In this document: piece by piece, positions 36,800 to 38,402 of the stretch | How the letters are laid out: every line of letters begins with the position of its first letter | How positions within the stretch are numbered: the first letter of the stretch is position 1 | Assembly: GCA_000205985.2 (NCBI GenBank) | Contig: GG730002.1 | Span: 1 to 38,402 of the forward strand | DNA length: 38,402 nucleotides | From: an uncultured Candidatus Thioglobus sp. | GTDB taxonomy: Bacteria > Pseudomonadota > Gammaproteobacteria > PS1 > Pseudothioglobaceae | Direction of reading: 5' to 3' | Program-made: the position numbers and the translations under genes | The notes under the pieces: generated by a model | Databases searched by the model: none | Seen by the model: only the letters and a program-made list of their open reading frames with translations | What the model was told of the DNA's origin: nothing

Positions 36800-37245
36800 T
36801 CAACCACAGGGTGCATACTTTATTACATCATTTAGATGGTCTGGAGATAAATGAGCATATTTTATCGTCATTGTTAAAGTGCTATGATTTAACACCTTCT
36901 GCAAGCTCAAAACATCGCCACCATTCATAATAAAATGACTGGCAAAGGTATGTCTCAATATATGTGTACTTTGTCCTTGAGCTTTTTTAATGCCCGATCT
37001 TTCATAACAACTCGCAAAAGTATTCTTATTAGCCGCTAATGGTAGATCTAATTGAGCTTCTAATTTTGGATTAATTGGAATATATCTATTCTTACCACTT
37101 TTAGTATTAAATAAACAAATCTTGCCGTTTCTAATATGCTCAGGTTGCAAGCTTCTAGCCTCTCCCCACCTTGTGCCGCAAGTTAAGCATATCAAAGCAC
37201 ACAGGTAAGTATCTTTATATTGTTTAAGCTCTTTAAATAATTTTT
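36800..37245 (-). pseudogene. Tyrosine recombinase (integrase), 5' part cut by IS copy B
   Basis: About 148 codons of the C-terminal catalytic domain remain. The active-site residues are visible: Arg in LTCGTRWGEAR, the HILRHTFASHF box with His and Arg, the second His in LNHSTLTMTIKYAHLS, and the Tyr in the same segment. The frame stays open through 37196-37245 (KELKQYKDTYLCALIC) into the IS edge, where the DNA-binding N-terminal half should start. That half is not on the far side of the IS. The TTG at 37195 is not a natural start. The fragment is probably inactive for integration. Confidence 0.85.
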
Positions 37246-37262
37246 GGGTCTAGATAACTTTA

Positions 37263-37290
37263 GAGGCATAATATCATGATAATATGCCTC
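37263..37290 (+). promoter_or_regulatory. 28-bp palindrome upstream of transposase, copy B
   Basis: Same near-perfect palindrome as 13958-13985, beginning GAGGCAT and ending ATGCCTC, 1 nt upstream of the transposase ATG. Candidate operator for transposase autorepression. Confidence 0.5.
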
Positions 37291-37291
37291 T

Positions 37292-37981
37292 ATGACAGTA
37301 AAAAACAAGTATGTAAAACATGCCCATATTTCTGAGGCTAAATTTAGACAAATAATTTTGTTGTTTTCTGAGGATTTGAGTGCAACTCAAATCTCTCATT
37401 TAACAAAGATATCAAGACCAACGGTCAATAAATATTTGACCGCTATTAGACTCAGGATCTTGGAATTATCCATGATCCAATCTGCCTTGTTAGTGGGGCA
37501 GATTGAAGTCGATGAAAGTTATTTTGGCGCACGGCGCGTCCGCGGTAAACGCGGCCGTGGCGCCAGAGGAAAAACGATAGTATTTGGCTTGTTAAAACGT
37601 GGTAATGAAGTTTATACAGAAATAGTACCAGACTGTAAAAGTGCTACTCTACAAAGGATTATCAAGGGCAAGACTAGTGTTGATAGTGTGATTCATTCAG
37701 ATGGGTGGCGAGGGTATAATGGCTTAGTAGATTTTGGTTATAAGAAGCATTTTAGAGTGCACCATGGCAAGAATGAGTTTGCACGAGGAAATGCACATAT
37801 TAACGGCATAGAATCATTTTGGGGTTATGCTAAAAATAGATTGGTAAAATTTAAAGGAATGGATAAAAAGATGTTTAATTTACACTTAAAAGAATGTGAA
37901 TTTAGATTTAATAATCGCAAGCAAAATATTTATAGAATTTTGCTTGCGATTTTTAGAAAAGAGCCTCTAAAGTTATCTTGA
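37292..37981 (+). CDS. IS1595-family (ISXO2-like) transposase, copy B
   Basis: The 229-residue product is identical to that of copy A, with the same helix-turn-helix, D74, D137, N171 and K181. Identity of both copies implies recent transposition or gene conversion and at least one active source. The stop TGA is again inside the right terminal repeat. Transcription here reads toward the 3' end of the cytochrome c gene. Confidence 0.93.
   Translation: MTVKNKYVKHAHISEAKFRQIILLFSEDLSATQISHLTKISRPTVNKYLTAIRLRILELSMIQSALLVGQIEVDESYFGARRVRGKRGRGARGKTIVFGLLKRGNEVYTEIVPDCKSATLQRIIKGKTSVDSVIHSDGWRGYNGLVDFGYKKHFRVHHGKNEFARGNAHINGIESFWGYAKNRLVKFKGMDKKMFNLHLKECEFRFNNRKQNIYRILLAIFRKEPLKLS
37913..37951 (+). 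repeat. 15-bp hairpin inside IS copy B
   Basis: Copy of the hairpin at 13297-13335: arms at 37913-37927 and 37937-37951 with a 9-nt loop, inside the C-terminal codons of the transposase. Confidence 0.6.
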
Positions 37982-37984
37982 CCC

Positions 37985-38384
37985 TTATTTAAACCTTGAA
38001 TCGTATTTTTGTTGTATTTCATTAGGCCACAAACTGTGAATATAATCTAACAAACCTTGCTTTTCAGCTTCATTTAATTGGTCTTTAAACGGTGGCATCC
38101 AACCGCCAAGTTTAGCACCACCATCGTTAATCGTAGTCATTAATGCCTTTGGCGAATGATGCCAAGCATGCGCTGTGCCATTAACAGGAGGAGCTGGGAA
38201 TTTTCCATCTGCATTCCTTTTTTTCCAATCCTTAGTCAATCCTTCTCCGGCTTGACCATGGCAAGCAATACAATTTTTATCAAAAACAGACTGCCCTAAA
38301 TTGGCACTCTTTTTAAGTTTTGTATTTTCGCTAAAAAAAGGTTGGCTTATTTTCACAGTTTCTTTTGCTGCTGCTTTTCCTGCT
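37985..38384 (-). CDS. Periplasmic c-type cytochrome, 5' end cut by the insert end
   Basis: About 133 codons of a class I cytochrome c. The heme site is CIACH (in FDKNCIACHGQAGEG), the axial Met is probably in GGWMPPFKDQL, and DYIHSLWPNEIQ closes the domain. The frame stays open upstream of an internal GTG (38356) into the insert end with an Ala/Lys-rich KAAAKET stretch, so the signal peptide is missing. It resembles small periplasmic electron carriers used in sulfur oxidation or nitrate respiration, and its heme would be attached by the Ccm system at the left end. Its stop is the first codon beyond IS copy B, so insertion happened exactly at its 3' end. Confidence 0.85.
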
Positions 38385-38402
38385 GTGGATCCCCGGTTCC
38401 GG
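38385..38402. other. Cloning-vector polylinker-like end
   Basis: GTGGATCCCCGG followed by TTCCGG resembles a blunt cloning site with BamHI and SmaI/KpnI sites (GTGGGATCCCCGGGTACC in common fosmids) read with a few errors. It supports a cloned-insert origin. I compared it from memory only. Confidence 0.65.

Larger units (their letters stand above)
35472..37245. mobile_element. Putative tRNA-Ser-linked integrative element remnant
   Basis: The region between the tRNA-Ser 3' end and IS copy B contains a candidate recombinase site (35513-35538), a RES/Xre toxin-antitoxin pair and a tyrosine-recombinase fragment, all on the minus strand. This gene set next to a tRNA 3' end is typical of an integrated element. 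No second copy of the tRNA-Ser 3' end is in the window, so its far boundary is outside or was lost with the IS insertion. About 130 nt after the tRNA (35472-35604) hold only the repeat. Confidence 0.6.
37246..37984 (+). mobile_element. IS1595-family insertion sequence, copy B
   Basis: A 739-bp element identical in protein to copy A and inverted relative to it. Terminal repeats are at 37246-37267 and 37963-37984, one mismatch in 22. Flanks (TAATTTTT left, TTATTTAA right) are not a duplicated target. One side is the cut integrase and the other side is the stop codon of a cytochrome c gene, so the junction reflects deletion or rearrangement as well as simple insertion. Confidence 0.93.

Overview
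The window looks like one cloned insert of about 38.4 kb from the chromosome of an AT-rich gammaproteobacterium. Both ends carry BamHI-type polylinker-like sequence (about 1-19 and 38385-38402), as expected for a fosmid. Gamma hallmarks are dapA-bamC, 6S RNA directly upstream of the 5-formyl-THF cyclo-ligase gene, aconitase B, PmbA, LptB and RnfH. AT-richness, a SoxW-like double thioredoxin, a periplasmic cytochrome c, two SulP anion transporters (one strongly BicA-like) and tight operons suggest a sulfur-oxidising autotroph of the SUP05/Thioglobus/vent-symbiont group. That placement is an inference from memory, not a search result.

Layout. 20-691 is the distal end of what appears to be an integrated element. 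It holds a truncated hypothetical gene and gene debris, and ends in a 23-nt orphan tRNA 3' end (T-loop, T-stem, acceptor, CCA). 708-6414 (+) is a compact run serB-ccmF-ccmI-dapE-trmD. 6573-8199 (+) is glnK-amtB, closed by a strong terminator. 8312-13253 (+) is dapA-bamC, a frameshifted NAD-dependent DNA ligase and a Cache-domain protein. IS copy A (IS1595-like, 739 bp) is at 13264-14002. Then come a periplasmic double-thioredoxin protein (-), 6S RNA and its cyclo-ligase (+), and a long minus-strand run birA-lptB-tsaD-comM-hisA-rnfH-corC-TauE/SafE-pmbA-ubiH. truA (+) is divergent from birA. Two SulP genes diverge from each other at 26.1-29.7 kb, followed by rimM-rpsP-purB (-), acnB (+), a bidirectional terminator, rpmG-rpmB (-) and tRNA-Ser(UGA).

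Downstream of tRNA-Ser (35472-37245) lies a second element remnant: a RES-type NAD+-degrading toxin, its Xre/MbcA-type antitoxin (hidden by two homopolymer indels) and a tyrosine-recombinase fragment cut by IS copy B (37246-37984). A partial cytochrome c gene ends the window. A 26-nt sequence, 24/26 identical, occurs next to both tRNA sites (553-578 and 35513-35538) and is a candidate recombinase site shared by the two element ends.

Functionally the backbone is housekeeping: amino acid synthesis (serB, dapA, dapE, hisA), cytochrome c maturation, nitrogen uptake, translation, tRNA modification, LPS export and anion/carbon supply. Three housekeeping genes (ligA-like, comM, sulP) are each broken by exactly one extra base in a homopolymer, which points to sequencing error more than gene decay. 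The most interesting accessory content is the tRNA-anchored element ends and the concealed RES/Xre toxin-antitoxin pair.
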